From: Hofstenia miamia
Lineage: Eukaryota > Xenacoelomorpha > Acoela
Direction of reading: 5' to 3'
Assembly: GCA_004352715.1 (NCBI GenBank)
Contig: SCFE01000034.1
Coordinates: 493,100 to 557,099, forward strand
Length of the DNA: 64,000 bases
Both the position numbers and the translations under genes were made by a program. Positions 50,301-62,842 of this stretch are shown here, in pieces (position 1 is the first letter of the stretch; every line of letters begins with the position of its first letter). The notes beneath the pieces were generated by a model. It was given only the letters and a program-made list of their open reading frames with translations, searched no databases and had not been told where the DNA came from.

Positions 50301-52399
50301 CTGACAAATCATGCCATATATTTTATATTAAAAACACACAATTACATAGTCCTGCGGAAATCCCACTCGTGTTATTTAATTTTCAAGATCAGTATTGCAA
50401 AAATTAGTAAGCAGGGCTCTTGTAATTTGCTCGAAATTCTATTTGAAAATCAACTGCTTCCATTACATATTAAATACCTATTTCTCTGTTTAAAGAATAA
50501 AAAGCAAATTATATGAGTGTCAATTAAAGTATGTTTCCTTTTTGCAAAAATCTTAAGTTTTAAATGGAGTAATTGTCGAAGTTTAATGGAAATAATTAGC
50601 TTCGAAAAATAAATGTTAAACTTTCTGCTGGAGTACATTCTCAGTACTTAAACTTACACAAAGTTAGTCTTTCCAGCTTCAAATATCGCAAATGAAATTT
50701 TATTCAACTTCATAAAAATGTCTGTTTTCTTGGGGTCTTTAACTAACTAAATCAATTCGACTAAATCGTGTTATATGCATTGAGTTTCATAGGGTAAGGG
50801 ATAGATTAATCCCCAATAGAACTTAAGAAAAAAAAATTATTGCTGATGTACTTTAACATTAAAACAATGCTTGTATCCATCAGTTAAGAAAATGTTATAT
50901 AACTTTACCTATAACTGGTGTTTTATTATGGCTAAGCTCCTTATGAGTAAGGTTCTTACACATTTACTGTAGATTTTGCCTTGTGGTCACTATACCTATT
51001 GTTTAAAGGAAATTTATTTCTCTTAATGGAAACCAAAGAAATAACTATTGAAACTAACACAATTTCAAAATTAACATCGACTATTTTATATTAATTGGAA
51101 CTTTTAAAAAAATTGATTAATAAGCGTCCCACATATTCTATACTAGCACTTTTAATCAAACCCTGTTTGAATCTAGGTTGTATACTTGACACGTCACAAA
51201 TTAAGTAGTTGACCTTATTATATTTTCACAAATTACTTTTTTAAACATACTTGTTAAAGTTTTGTTTAATTAGATCCTGCGTTGGTTGCTGTTTTCGAGT
51301 GATGCGTGTTGACGTTTTAATTTATTCGATTAGATTTTGAATAAATACAATTAACTTGTTTCCTTCAAAACAGCGTTTTCATTAGAATGTGTTTAATAGC
51401 GTGGCTCTATCAAAATGTCTGTTTTAGTTGTCTATCATCTGTCCATAAATTCTAATGATTTTCCGTTTTTGTGTCAAATGAATAAAGAATGAAGTAAGCA
51501 TCTAGGATGGACTGCTTATTAATCAAATTAACATTTTGCTCAAATAATTATAGCATTTTTTATTGTAAAACAAAGTACACATTTCTTCATAGTGCTTGAC
51601 ACCTAAGTCAATTAAAAATTTTCAAATTTTTTGCTGAACAGCATTAATGTTCAATATTTCATCAGTTTTAAATGGAATTCAAACAATTAAACTGTCAGTT
51701 GATTTGGGTTTAAAAATATGGCAGGAAGCTAAAGTTATTTATATAATTTTGTCATTGTTGCTCTTGCTCTTAATTTTACACTCCTAATTTTAATAAATTC
51801 ATTGTGACAGCCAATGCCTGAGCTCCAACTTTATAAGATTTTTCCAAAAATGTTTAATGATTTCTGTGGTTGTAAATGTAAATGTCAAGTTCATTCGAAT
51901 TTCGAATCTCGAGTTTTGTCTATACGCACATAGGCCTATCATTATCATAACTGCAAGGTCGCCATTAAATAATCAAATGTTTTTCCAGTACGACAAAATA
52001 GATTCTAGAAGTTACGTTTTTAATTTGCAAAAAATTATTATTTTTAATTACAGTATATAAATTCATAACTGTTATTAAATTACAGAAAGGAAGGCCTATC
52101 AAATATCACTTAAATAACGGGTGACATTTGCTTAGCAATATGAAAGCTCCAACTGTGTTACAAATTTTTAACATTACAATTATGAACGACTAGAAAGTGA
52201 AGCTCTTTATTTTAAAAAGTTCACAACAATCCAATTTTCATTTTATACTCAGCTCCAAGCGGCTACACATGTAAATATCAATCAATTCTACCATTTCGAT
52301 TAGTTACTTTTTTTCAATTAAGCAAGCATGCAGTTTATTATTCAGTATTCAACGCAACGCGAATTGATTCAACTCTCCTCGAAAACTGCTAACGCTTAA
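47311..52399. other. Long non-coding AT-rich stretch
   Basis: No exon is supportable. 48376-48545 contains GTGGCGTAGCTACAGGGGGC, a sequence style common at ends of invertebrate DNA transposons, but with no inverted partner. Confidence 0.4.
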
Positions 52400-52455
52400 A
52401 ATTCGAGTCGATTCGAGTTGGCTACTTAACTCGACTTGACTCGACCTGACTAAAA
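52400..52455. repeat. CGAGTCGA/TCGACTCG word cluster
   Basis: TTCGAGTCGATTCGAGTTGG followed by AACTCGACTTGACTCGACC: the same short word in both orientations, as in the MITEs at 33417, 39206 and 54390. Element ends are not evident, although GGGGTCTTCACAC at 52460-52472 could be one terminus. Confidence 0.45.
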
Positions 52456-52472
52456 ATTTGGGGTCTTCACAC

Positions 52473-54381
52473 GGTCTTATGTAAATGATACCAATTGAAA
52501 TTGAAATATTTAAAATACTATGCACAATTGCATACACAATTCAGTTAAATGCAACTTGGGTATTAATATTTCGTTTTTTGCTGTTGTGGGAATTCGAAAT
52601 TATAATTTTTTTGAACAGTTAAGTTAAATACAATTTTTTTGGTGCACGAAGCCACTGGCGACATCAAAGCATTGAAGCATGCAATCAGTGTTGTAAGTGA
52701 CTTGATTTGAGCCGTATTTTTTTGGACAGCAAAATGACTTAGTTTGCGTTTTAGTGTAACTTGTGGATGCTTAATTATTGTTTTTAAGGAAGTAATGTTT
52801 ACTTTGGGATAATAGATTTCGTCTAGTATATTTTCGACATCAAACAACAATGAAAACTATGTTAAAAACATGCTTCTTAAATTGCTTTCCTCGTTTATAA
52901 CAACTTATTAGAGAAGTATTGCAAGTGCCAATAAAAAATTTCTTTTATAAAGAACAATGAGCACACTTGATGTCTTATGTTTTCAATCTCGTTTGAAAGC
53001 ATGCTGGAAAAGCGTCTTTCAAATGTAAAATTTAATTCAATTTCAACATAAACTTCATTTCGTGAAATTCGGATTCAAAATTTATTCTGTCAACTTCTTT
53101 TTACTAGTTTTCGGCAGACTTAATTTGTATGTAAACTTTTGCTAAGAAATTTAAAACATCAAGAAATTCTTTAACTATGCTATTTCTTTTTCTACACCCC
53201 TAAAACATGATTTACCAAGAAAGTCATTATGTAAATAACCGGAAACGGCACATATCTTGTAAGACGATTGGCGGTCGTCATCGTCCCCCACATCAAATTT
53301 TTATAATATTTTTTATTAAAAATTCGATAACCTCTTGAACAACAATTCTCCTAAAAATTGATTGCAATTTTTTTCAAATCGTTCAAAAATCTAACCCAAA
53401 CCTAATCAATTGGGAAAACTTCTTTAAAATTCACATTAAATAAGATTGTGTCGAAGTATGACAAATCTATTTGAATAATTTGAATTACAAGTGGGTACAG
53501 AATTGAGGTTGCATCTGAACTGTAATGCATTTACAGTATTCACTTCAGTTTGACATTTAGAATGTATTGCCTCTGAAAAATCTAAATTATATTAATGTGT
53601 AATTTATTTATTTTCCATTATCCCTTGGGGAATTTTATCTTTTTTCAAACCTGATACCAAAATGAGTGATTCCATTAATTTGTAAGGATAAATATTTGTG
53701 GTAAATAATCGATTCAGCTGAGACATGCTCTCATTTCCGTACAATCTTTATTCCAAAACATTTGCTATGCGACGGCAAAGTACAAACCGAATAATACGCA
53801 TTTTAATAAATGGATGCGTTTTATCTAAAACTCGTTTACCGTTAGAAATTGCATTCGATTCAAGCAAAAAATCTCTATTTATTAATTTCAAATTTGCAAT
53901 AAATTGTCTTGAAACTGTTTATATTAAGACTAATGTGCACTCTAACTTTGCATTAAGCCTTATTTCACCTAACAGCCATATTATTAGCAACCTATAACAA
54001 TATATCCCAGATTTAATGTGGCAATTTTGCAAATTATCCAACTTACATTAATGATTCCGGATTCGTTAAACATTTATGATTATACTTCCCTGAATGTCAA
54101 TAAATTATTTTGGAATAATATTTTCCTTATGAATTGATAAATTTTGGTGAGTACCTCTTGTCGTGAAAATTTCTACTTTTCTGAATGAATTAATTTTGTC
54201 ATCAAAGTTTTCCACCGCATTAATAAAATGTGACTCACAATATTTTTTGTATGTTTTTGAGTTCTCGGAGCGTTATGAATAGTCTATTTAAACTCTTATT
54301 TTTACAGTGGTTTACTAAATTCGATTTAAAACTAAAGTATCATTATGAATTTTTAAGTCACTTTCGCTTTTTCAGCTTGTA
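52473..54381. other. Non-coding AT-rich stretch
   Basis: The 95-residue minus-strand open frame at 52563-52850 and the 90-residue plus frame at 53725-53997 have no recognised domain. The first is Lys/Asn/Thr-rich and could be chance. No RNA gene is seen. Confidence 0.35.
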
Positions 54382-54389
54382 CTTATCAC

Positions 54390-54725
54390 CAGAGATAGAT
54401 ATGGGCTGAGTACTTTTAAAAGTTCCCAGCGCAACCCATTGTTTGCTGGCCCAGCCCAACTCAGTCCATCTATTTTAAATTTTCAGCCCATTTTGAGCCT
54501 ATATTTGAAAATGAAAATCTTACAAAAAAGACAGTTACGGCTAATTTTAATCTAAAGTAGTTCTTCTTGATTCACATCTTTATTATAGATTGGTATTAAT
54601 ATGCCTTAAAGAGCAAAAATGCTTGCAACATTTTTAGCAAAAAAATATCAAATCTATTTTGGCCCTAGCCATCTCATACCCACCCCCGCCCAGCCCATGG
54701 ACAGCTCAGCCCATTTCTATTTCTG
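54390..54725. mobile_element. hAT-type MITE, GCCCAGCCCA word family
   Basis: A 336-bp element with an exact 8-bp target duplication, CTTATCAC, at 54382-54389 and 54726-54733. The inverted ends match at 19 of 21 positions: the left starts CAGAGATAGATATGGGCTGA and the right, reverse-complemented, starts CAGAAATAGAAATGGGCTGA. Just inside both ends, words on CCCAGCCCA recur (TGGCCCAGCCCAACTCAG, TTTTCAGCCCATTTTGAGCC, CCGCCCAGCCCATGGAC, CAGCTCAGCCCA), with an AT-rich middle. There is no coding capacity. Ends and duplication together make hAT superfamily membership firm. Confidence 0.92.
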
Positions 54726-55579
54726 CTTATCACTGATTGCGCTTTTGTGATTTCGCTTATAGAGCTTGTGAATTTTTGCGCTTCGTTATCTTTACTTTCC
54801 TTTAGAATAAAATAGAATAGAATTGAAAAATATCTAATTAGAGTTCAAACACATCATAGGAAGAAAAAATTTAACAGTCTTTGCTTTTAAATATTGAATG
54901 TTGCTGGTGACTTATTCCAAGATAGATTTTAGAATAAATCAACCCTCACTCAGTTTCCCTAATTTCGATTTGTGAGTGATGATCAATCAGAGACTTATCT
55001 TCTGCAGGGTTAACTGCTACAGACCATCGTTCAAGATTTGATCCAGTAACGTTTGGGGCGTTAGAATTACTAAATAAACTGGGAATTATGAAGTTATTCT
55101 AGGATTTTTCTAAATTATGATACAGTTTGTCTTATTTCTTTGTAAAATATTTCATACAAAAATAGGATTTGACCTTAATCAATCCGAAACCCGGATCACA
55201 AAAAGCTGAAAATTTTCAATTCATTCTAAGTTTACGATAGTAAAAAATATAACTGTTTTTTATGCTTATGCAAAACGGTAAGAAAGCGTTTAATTTTCGA
55301 AAATAGTATTATTTTTGTTATAATTCCGTCGTTTTTACCTGTTTGTAAGTATTCAAAATTGAATAAAGTATAGTATGAGTAGTAGCAGTGGTCGTACATT
55401 CGGGCTAAAACGTATCGGGTTGGAAAAGTCCAACCCAATTCCAACTCTTAATTTAGATTGTGGACATTAATTAATAGATCATCAGCTTTTCAATTAAACG
55501 GGATCTATTCTATGCAGGCATTGATAGGTCCTCTTCACGAAATGATACCTCTTCAATAAGCCTTATAGTGAACATCCCC

Positions 55580-55583
<4 letters not shown>

Positions 55584-55630
<47 letters not shown>
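55584..55630. repeat. (TA)n microsatellite
   Basis: Uninterrupted TA run of about 46 bases. Confidence 0.95.
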
Positions 55631-55632
<2 letters not shown>

Positions 55633-55950
55633 ACCCTAGCTGCATTACTAGATTCTATTCATTTTAAAATTAATTTTGCGATTATTGAGATAATAGTTCA
55701 TTCAAACTAGCAATATGCAAAGCAAAAATGGAATTTTTCATACGGTTCATGAATATTTATTGAGCATTGTGAAATTAGAAACACGTCTAAATGCATGCAT
55801 ATAAATAAAATTTGGTGTTAACTCAATTGTTTTCGAACACTTTCTAATTGTTCATTAAGCGGCCTTTTTCACCCTCGCTATCACCATTTGCGCTTTAACA
55901 TTTCTTTGGCCGTTTAGCTTATGCAGCTTACACACGCATTTGTCAATACA

Positions 55951-55951
<1 letters not shown>

Positions 55952-55987
<36 letters not shown>
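55952..55987. repeat. (TA)n microsatellite
   Basis: Uninterrupted TA run of about 36 bases. Confidence 0.95.
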
Positions 55988-55991
<4 letters not shown>

Positions 55992-56685
55992 ATATGCTGT
56001 ACAATAATGATGAATCATTGAAAATGCCTTAACTTGTTTTATGCCAATGGACTAATTGAATTATTTTTTATTAGATAAGTAATATATTTCGCCCCATTAT
56101 AGTTATCTCAAACACTAGCGGATTATTTATCACCGTGCATTGCCCTATCTTGTGCCGGATTCTTTTTGTTGTTTTCGGTCAAATACCTAATGTGCATATT
56201 TGTGCCATCATTTTAGGCATTTAGTTGTTGAAGTTTATTTTTATGGAAAATATTGTTTAAAAATATGATTATGCTTTTGTAATGTACTTAAGCATGACTT
56301 GACGTGATTAATTTGTGTCTGCTGAATAACGTGGCGCTCGACTGGAATTGTGATGTCGATTACTGTTTCTTAGTGTCCACTATCTGTCAAATTTCAATTA
56401 GTTCCGTAAATGTTACATCAATTCGAATAGGAATTTGCTTGTGACGTTGATCCTTGAAATTTTATGAATTTTGTTGTAATTACTAATACCGACCATGTGC
56501 ATGATTTAGAAACTGAGTTGATTCGTAGATGACATGAAGATCCTGCTTTTCCATAACGTTACCAATTTTAATCATTATATTTCATGCAATTTCTTTGTCT
56601 TCTGAATAAACGGAATAGGTTTCTTGAAAATGTAGGCCGAAGCGTAGCCCTTTGATAAGTTCAATCTATTTTAATCGTAGATTGA

Positions 56686-59172
56686 AACAAGATATTTTAA
56701 TTTCGCAAATTTTTTTAAAATGAAACGTCTTCTATTTCATCTCATCCAAAAATGACAAAGTGTTTAGCGGCTACTTCCCGTTTTTAAATATAGTCTCCAT
56801 TCGTTCATTAGACGTTTGATTGCTTTAAGATCTGTTCAAGGTAACATTGCTTATTAGTAGGAGGTAATTTACCGCACTTAAAGTATCAAATTTGTGTTTG
56901 TTCTTATCCTTTCTAAGTTTAACTGCTTTTGATTTCTGTCGCAGTGTATTGTTGAATTTCATGTTGTACGCGGCTTGAACATTGAAGCAGAATTGTCATT
57001 CATTAAACACTAGGAAGTACGGCAACTGATTTTATGATGAAAATTGCCAATAAATGTAAATGGAGTCGTCATAAATTCCACCTTTTTAATTGTTTTTATT
57101 TACGTGCTTTGCTTTATAAGCAGTGCTGTTTTTGATTGACTATTGAAGCAGAATTATTTTTATTGTTTTAATATTTCCAATTGGATTACGGAAATGTTGT
57201 CTGCATGATGGGCTTATAAAACAATTTTCCCACACAATAACGTCATGCATTCATTATTCAGCGCATTAGATCAAATTGTATAATTAAAAGTGACACTTTC
57301 GGTTTCTGTGCTACCGGTTGCGCACCACAGTCAAATTTTCGCGTTGCATTCCGAATAGAAATGATTTTGGCATTGCGTATTTTTTCATTTCCAATTGATT
57401 CATGATGTTAAGTACCGTTTAATAGGTTAACTCTTTTTCAATTTCACGTGACAATCTCCTTGGGCTAAATCAATGTATTGATTAAGTAAAAGGCGACATC
57501 TCAAATATAACACCTCTTAAAAGTCTTTGTGATAGTAATGCATTTACATTCGTTGGCAAAAAAAATTAAATCGATATCTTTTCTAGTTTGGTTTGGTTAT
57601 TTATAATGGGCTTGTCAATGGCCGCATCTGAAATGGTTTCATGACATTTTTATATTGCATTTACTTGTTATGAATTGTTTTAATATGATCGTATGAACAG
57701 TATTTTTCTCACTTGTACATTATTTTTCCTATCATATTGGGATTTTTTCATTATGGCACAATCATTTTCACCAATTTCGTTTTTATTTATTTTTGAAATT
57801 TTTGCACTTATAATTACTTTTACATTACCGTGATGAATTCTATTTTTCGCATCTGTTTATCGCAATATACTTCATCACTATTTTTTCATTCCCATTGTTT
57901 ACAACTATTTTGGGGGCTGTTGCCTGCTNAACAAGATATTTTAATTTCGCAAATTTTTTTAAAATGAAACGTCTTCTATTTCATCTCATCCAAAAATGAC
58001 AAAGTGTTTAGCGGCTACTTCCCGTTTTTAAATATAGTCTCCATTCGTTCATTAGACGTTTGATTGCTTTAAGATCTGTTCAAGGTAACATTGCTTATTA
58101 GTAGGAGGTAATTTACCGCACTTAAAGTATCAAATTTGTGTTTGTTCTTATCCTTTCTAAGTTTAACTGCTTTTGATTTCTGTCGCAGTGTATTGTTGAA
58201 TTTCATGTTGTACGCGGCTTGAACATTGAAGCAGAATTGTCATTCATTAAACACTAGGAAGTACGGCAACTGATTTTATGATGAAAATTGCCAATAAATG
58301 TAAATGGAGTCGTCATAAATTCCACCTTTTTAATTGTTTTTATTTACGTGCTTTGCTTTATAAGCAGTGCTGTTTTTGATTGACTATTGAAGCAGAATTA
58401 TTTTTATTGTTTTAATATTTCCAATTGGATTACGGAAATGTTGTCTGCATGATGGGCTTATAAAACAATTTTCCCACACAATAACGTCATGCATTCATTA
58501 TTCAGCGCATTAGATCAAATTGTATAATTAAAAGTGACACTTTCGGTTTCTGTGCTACCGGTTGCGCACCACAGTCAAATTTTCGCGTTGCATTCCGAAT
58601 AGAAATGATTTTGGCATTGCGTATTTTTTCATTTCCAATTGATTCATGATGTTAAGTACCGTTTAATAGGTTAACTCTTTTTCAATTTCACGTGACAATC
58701 TCCTTGGGCTAAATCAATGTATTGATTAAGTAAAAGGCGACATCTCAAATATAACACCTCTTAAAAGTCTTTGTGATAGTAATGCATTTACATTCGTTGG
58801 CAAAAAAAATTAAATCGATATCTTTTCTAGTTTGGTTTGGTTATTTATAATGGGCTTGTCAATGGCCGCATCTGAAATGGTTTCATGACATTTTTATATT
58901 GCATTTACTTGTTATGAATTGTTTTAATATGATCGTATGAACAGTATTTTTCTCACTTGTACATTATTTTTCCTATCATATTGGGATTTTTTCATTATGG
59001 CACAATCATTTTCACCAATTTCGTTTTTATTTATTTTTGAAATTTTTGCACTTATAATTACTTTTACATTACCGTGATGAATTCTATTTTTCGCATCTGT
59101 TTATCGCAATATACTTCATCACTATTTTTTCATTCCCATTGTTTACAACTATTTTGGGGGCTGTTGCCTGCT
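56686..59172. repeat. Unmerged contig overlap 6 (1243 bp twice)
   Basis: Positions 56686-57928 recur at 57930-59172 (offset 1244) around a single N at 57929. I saw no difference between the copies in the parts I compared. The left copy joins upstream sequence and the right copy joins downstream sequence. No gene is seen in either copy. Confidence 0.9.
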
Positions 59173-60040
59173 CCACCCCCGATACGTCTGGTCCGGCTTT
59201 TGCAGAATAAAAAAATCTGTGGTGCGAGTTATTACGCCTTGTGTTCATCATAAAAATAAAGATACTATATAACTTTTTGCCTCAAGTAAAACTGATAAAA
59301 TTTTGATATTTCATTTTTTAATGAATTTCCAATAAAATGTGAAAATATGGGGTATCCTTTGCATCTGGATTGATACAATTTGCTAACTTAATAAATTTGT
59401 TTGCCATTAACGCAGTGTAAAGTTAAATGTGTTCCTCATCAGTGAAGAAAATGGCCCTTTTTTCTTTAGCAATTTCTTTCATCAATTCACCAATATCTTA
59501 TTTCAATTGTTAATGTTCTTTTGGTTTTCCACTGGTACAAAGGGCAAATTCAATTTTTTCCGCTTCTGTACATATCAGCTATCTATTATAACGGAGCAGA
59601 AATTAATGTCTTGGGACATCTAATGACATTCAACAAGACAACTGCACAAAAGGAAGCAGTTAACAGTGAAACACAAAGTGCCCCGATTTAGCTTAACTAT
59701 CTGTCATATATAATTTAAGTGTAATTAATTTGATTTCTATCTTGATAATCACGAAGGTGCGAAGTAGAAAGTAAAATTCAATTTTGCATCTATGTGCCTT
59801 GGTGAAATTTTGACACAATAAGAGTGTTGACGCATTAAATTGAAATACATCGGTTTTTGCAATATTGTGTGAGTACGTTTTTTATACTATGTCAGTAGCG
59901 TACACAATGGGGAAATGCATTTTTCAGGCCAATTTTTCAATATTTTCAAAAATTTTAGCTGGGCTTTTTTCTACATTTCATCCCTCATTTAATCACGACT
60001 AAGATGTACCTCCGTCAGGGTTTGGGTACAAAAATTAGAT
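59173..60040. other. Non-coding AT-rich stretch
   Basis: The open frame at 59429-59623 is Phe-rich and motif-free. Nothing else noted. Confidence 0.4.
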
Positions 60041-60290
60041 TTATTGTTAAAAAAAATACTGATGTTAATCATCGGTTGATTAGATAAAGATCCAAGATAT
60101 TAAGTAATACCAATTAATTGCTGTTTCCTCTATCAGAAATTGATTGATGTTAATGATCATTTGATTGGACCGAGATCCATATCCTCAAATAATTCAACGT
60201 TTCGGGTCGAGTTGTTTTCGGTAGTACATATTCCGATCGGGTTGTGTTCAGATCCATGTTTCTTCATATTGTACCTCTCTAGTTGAGACA
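60041..60290. repeat. CGGGTCGG-type dispersed repeat, copy B
   Basis: Contains two degenerate copies of a roughly 40-base unit (GATGTTAATCATCGGTTGAT at about 60061 and GATGTTAATGATCATTTGAT at about 60143). Next come TTTCGGGTCGAGTTG and ATTCCGATCGGGTTGTG, and a right end reading CATATTGTACCTCTCTAG. It parallels 24310-24430 and the right half of the MITE at 26791-26939. The open frame at 60157-60360 is a shadow of it. Confidence 0.55.
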
Positions 60291-60837
60291 ATCTTCTAGA
60301 TGTTTTCAATAAGTATATAAAAATTGTAAGTAAAATATCATTTGTCACATTTCTTGACAATCAACTATTTCCCGCAGATGACACTGAGTTGTCTTTCCGG
60401 ATGTCAAACAATTGCGTGGAAATGAGCCTTCTCCTATTCCAGAAATGGAAGCTGTTTGCTATAGTGCTTCACGCGGCGTTAATACTTGCTTTTTTTACAA
60501 CCACTAATCGAATGGGTTCCAATATTATATGTTCAAGATGCACAATTTTCAATTAAATCTTAAAGAAAGGTATCTGTTCAAGAATTCGCTTTTTATGTTC
60601 ATCAGTGGAATGTATTATAGGTTAGTGTATGGTGAAATGTAATTAGTAAGGCGACCCAATTTTGACACAAAAATTTCGATTTTTTCATCCACAATTGTGA
60701 CTTTATTTTTGCTAGGGTAAATACAAGGGATTAAGGGAAAAATCAATTTTATTTATCGCTATTTATCAGCACAATCGTTAAAATGGAAAATAAAGTATTT
60801 GCCAGAGAGTTTCGATCTTTACACAACATTTTTTTCA

Positions 60838-61839
60838 GAAGGGGGAATGTACATTCAACTGAATATGTCGTAGCCATGCACGTTGTAATTTTGCAAATAT
60901 GGCTGAACTGATGTCTGGCATAGTAAAATTCACTATATTCAGCAAGTCGTTTTGCTCGATTCTTTGTTGGATATAATTCCCAAGTGCATAATGATCTTCT
61001 TTGCAGTCAAAGCACTGTAAGTCGTTGTATGCTTGGATCATAGAAAACTTGTGGATTCTACTTTGTCAATTAGTTCCAAAAGACCGCTATGCCACCGTGT
61101 AATCTCTGTCAATTCCATTTCTAGATCTACGCTTCTGACTGCTGTTTTCATACGATCTATGAATTCCCCCATCATCTAGTAACGACAGCACTGTACGTTG
61201 GATTTCTGATAAATAATGGGCTTAGTATCCGATGACCGCTCTTAGCCATATATCCCATCTTATAGTCATTGGAATAGGTGGATTACCAATTTCATGAAAC
61301 AAATGTCTGCGCGAGGTGTTCTTCACTGTCGCAGCCTTTAAAGTGGCCACCAGCTATCAATACTTTCTCCTGATCTTCTCAGCACAATTATGGAGTAAAT
61401 GCATCACGCATGTCACATGAAGAAGTCTCTAGTAAAAGTTCTTAAGACATTTACCAGCAGCTACCATAAATGAAGCAGAGTCAGCGAGTAGCTATTTCTT
61501 CCACTGGGAAACGGCCATTTCATATCTAGAAATAATTTCTGCATGACAAGGTGTCTTATTTTTTCAATGATATGTTGGCTGCCAAAAGTGTCTTCACTGT
61601 TATTTTAGCACAGTCTTTGTACGGAGAAGTAGTAAAGGTTTGCGGTTTTAATGAACCCCGAAATGAACTCGCTCAATATGTCGCTTGTGGGGTTTCCGAA
61701 ATCCCATTTCGGATTAATTCATTGATAATGATAGGGTGCACAACAGTTTATCATTTGGGGTACATGTAAATTCATTTGGTAAATCGCGCATAATTTTCAT
61801 AATAATCATATTGTCGTTGGTTGTAGCATGCTTTGGCAT
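60838..61839 (-). pseudogene. hAT transposase pseudogene
   Basis: Minus-strand fossil of a hAT-type transposase related to those with a CGGBP1-like N-terminus, in several frames. Start MPKHATTNDNMIIMKIMRDL at 61839, followed by a decayed zinc-finger-like part (EFTCTPNDKLLCTLS, second Cys pair lost) and a stop at 61714. Further on: LLHVTCVMHLLHNCAEKIR, then AATVKNTSRRHLFHEIGNPP, then PMTIRWDIWLRAVIGY. These correspond to the segment around the conserved HxxHR-like and TRWGTWL blocks of such proteins. An open C-terminal piece (60838-61041) contains DLQCFDCKEDHYALGNYIQQ. Multiple frameshifts and stops show it is dead. The dimerisation motif at the extreme end is not visible. Confidence 0.8.
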
Positions 61840-62566
61840 CCTGTAAAGCACTGTAACGCTGAAAACAGATGCCTGTGTTTTTATGGCTAGACTTTAGCAA
61901 TAGGACAGCGTTTATTCGTTCTCCCAGCATGTTACTCCATCAACGAGCCGCCCCACTGGCTTATCAATTCTTAGAAATATGCAATCGGTGAGAAAAACAG
62001 CAAACAATATCTAAGAACTGATTTTATACTTTTGACTTTATTTCACAAATTGCCAAATTTGACATTGTTTTTTAAAAGTGTTAAGTTTGACTTCATTATG
62101 ACCGTATTGACCTTACTGAATGTTGGGTCGCCATAGTAATTACGATACACACTACACAAAGTGACACTACATTAAACAACGATTGTATTTCGTACGTAAT
62201 ATAAGTGGATGGGAAGCGCATATGTAAAATACCGAGCTTAGCTGTGGGGGAAGTGCTACCTCTTGTAATATTTTGCATACGACCACCTCATTTTTGTAAG
62301 TGCATATCTTATTTAGTATAAGAACAGAGCGGAATTGTGATTTGTTAAGAAGCGGAAACCTGGTTTTTTTTGTAAAAGAACGCGCTTATGCAATGTAGTC
62401 TATGTAGTACATATTTGCACCTTTATAATTTTATATAAACTTAATACCCCGTAAAAACATTCAATTGCTTATGGGAAGTAGTGGAAGTAGACATTGCCCA
62501 AATTGTGACTGTCGCCGCCCCTGCCCACCTTTGACTACAATCAATGTTGACTTTTAAACCATTTAG
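61840..62566. other. Intergenic or intronic sequence before the Ig exon
   Basis: If the Ig gene extends further upstream, this is an intron ending in the acceptor ACCATTTAG at 62558-62566. No upstream exon is recognised; the open frame at 62096-62278 has no motif. Confidence 0.4.
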
Positions 62567-62842
62567 ATGGAAGCTCGATCGTCTATCAACCGCAGGACAT
62601 CACTGTGTTAGAAATGGCATCGGCTTTGTTCGTTTGTCAGGGAACAGCTTATTCACAACTCAAGTGGGTAGTTAACGGTCCAGGAAAAACCAATATGTTG
62701 GCAGTCGAGATTAAGCAAGAAGATCGTCACATTTCTGTTTATAAAGTTCGTAGAGTTACTTTGAAGATGAACAACACTATATACTCGTGCTACGACCAAA
62801 AACAACCCGAAACAAAATTTTCAGCTAGACTTTATGTTAAGC
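62567..62842 (+). CDS. Immunoglobulin-domain exon
   Basis: A 276-bp open exon between a 3' splice site (CTTTTAAACCATTTAG) and a consensus 5' splice site (GCGTAAGT). Both introns are phase 1, the classic arrangement of Ig-domain exons. The exon starts with the last two bases of a codon. The 92 residues give one Ig fold: SIVYQPQDITVLE (A/A' strand region), Cys24 in ALFVCQG, Trp34 in LKWVVN, and YSC at 73-75 with Cys75 as disulfide partner. It ends KFSARLYVK. The usual D-x-G before Y-x-C is replaced by NNT. The single domain fits a secreted or cell-surface adhesion or receptor protein. Upstream exons, including any signal peptide, were not found. The particular gene is not recognised. Confidence 0.8.

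Larger units (their letters stand above)
54734..56685. other. Non-coding AT-rich stretch with two TA arrays
   Basis: Microsatellites are listed separately. 55400-55445 has GGGTTGG and CCAACCC words that may be a trace of another simple-word element. No exon is seen. Confidence 0.4.

Noticed and set aside
52563-52850. 95-residue minus-strand frame as a small gene
   Set aside because: Low-complexity composition, no recognisable domain, no promoter or splice evidence.
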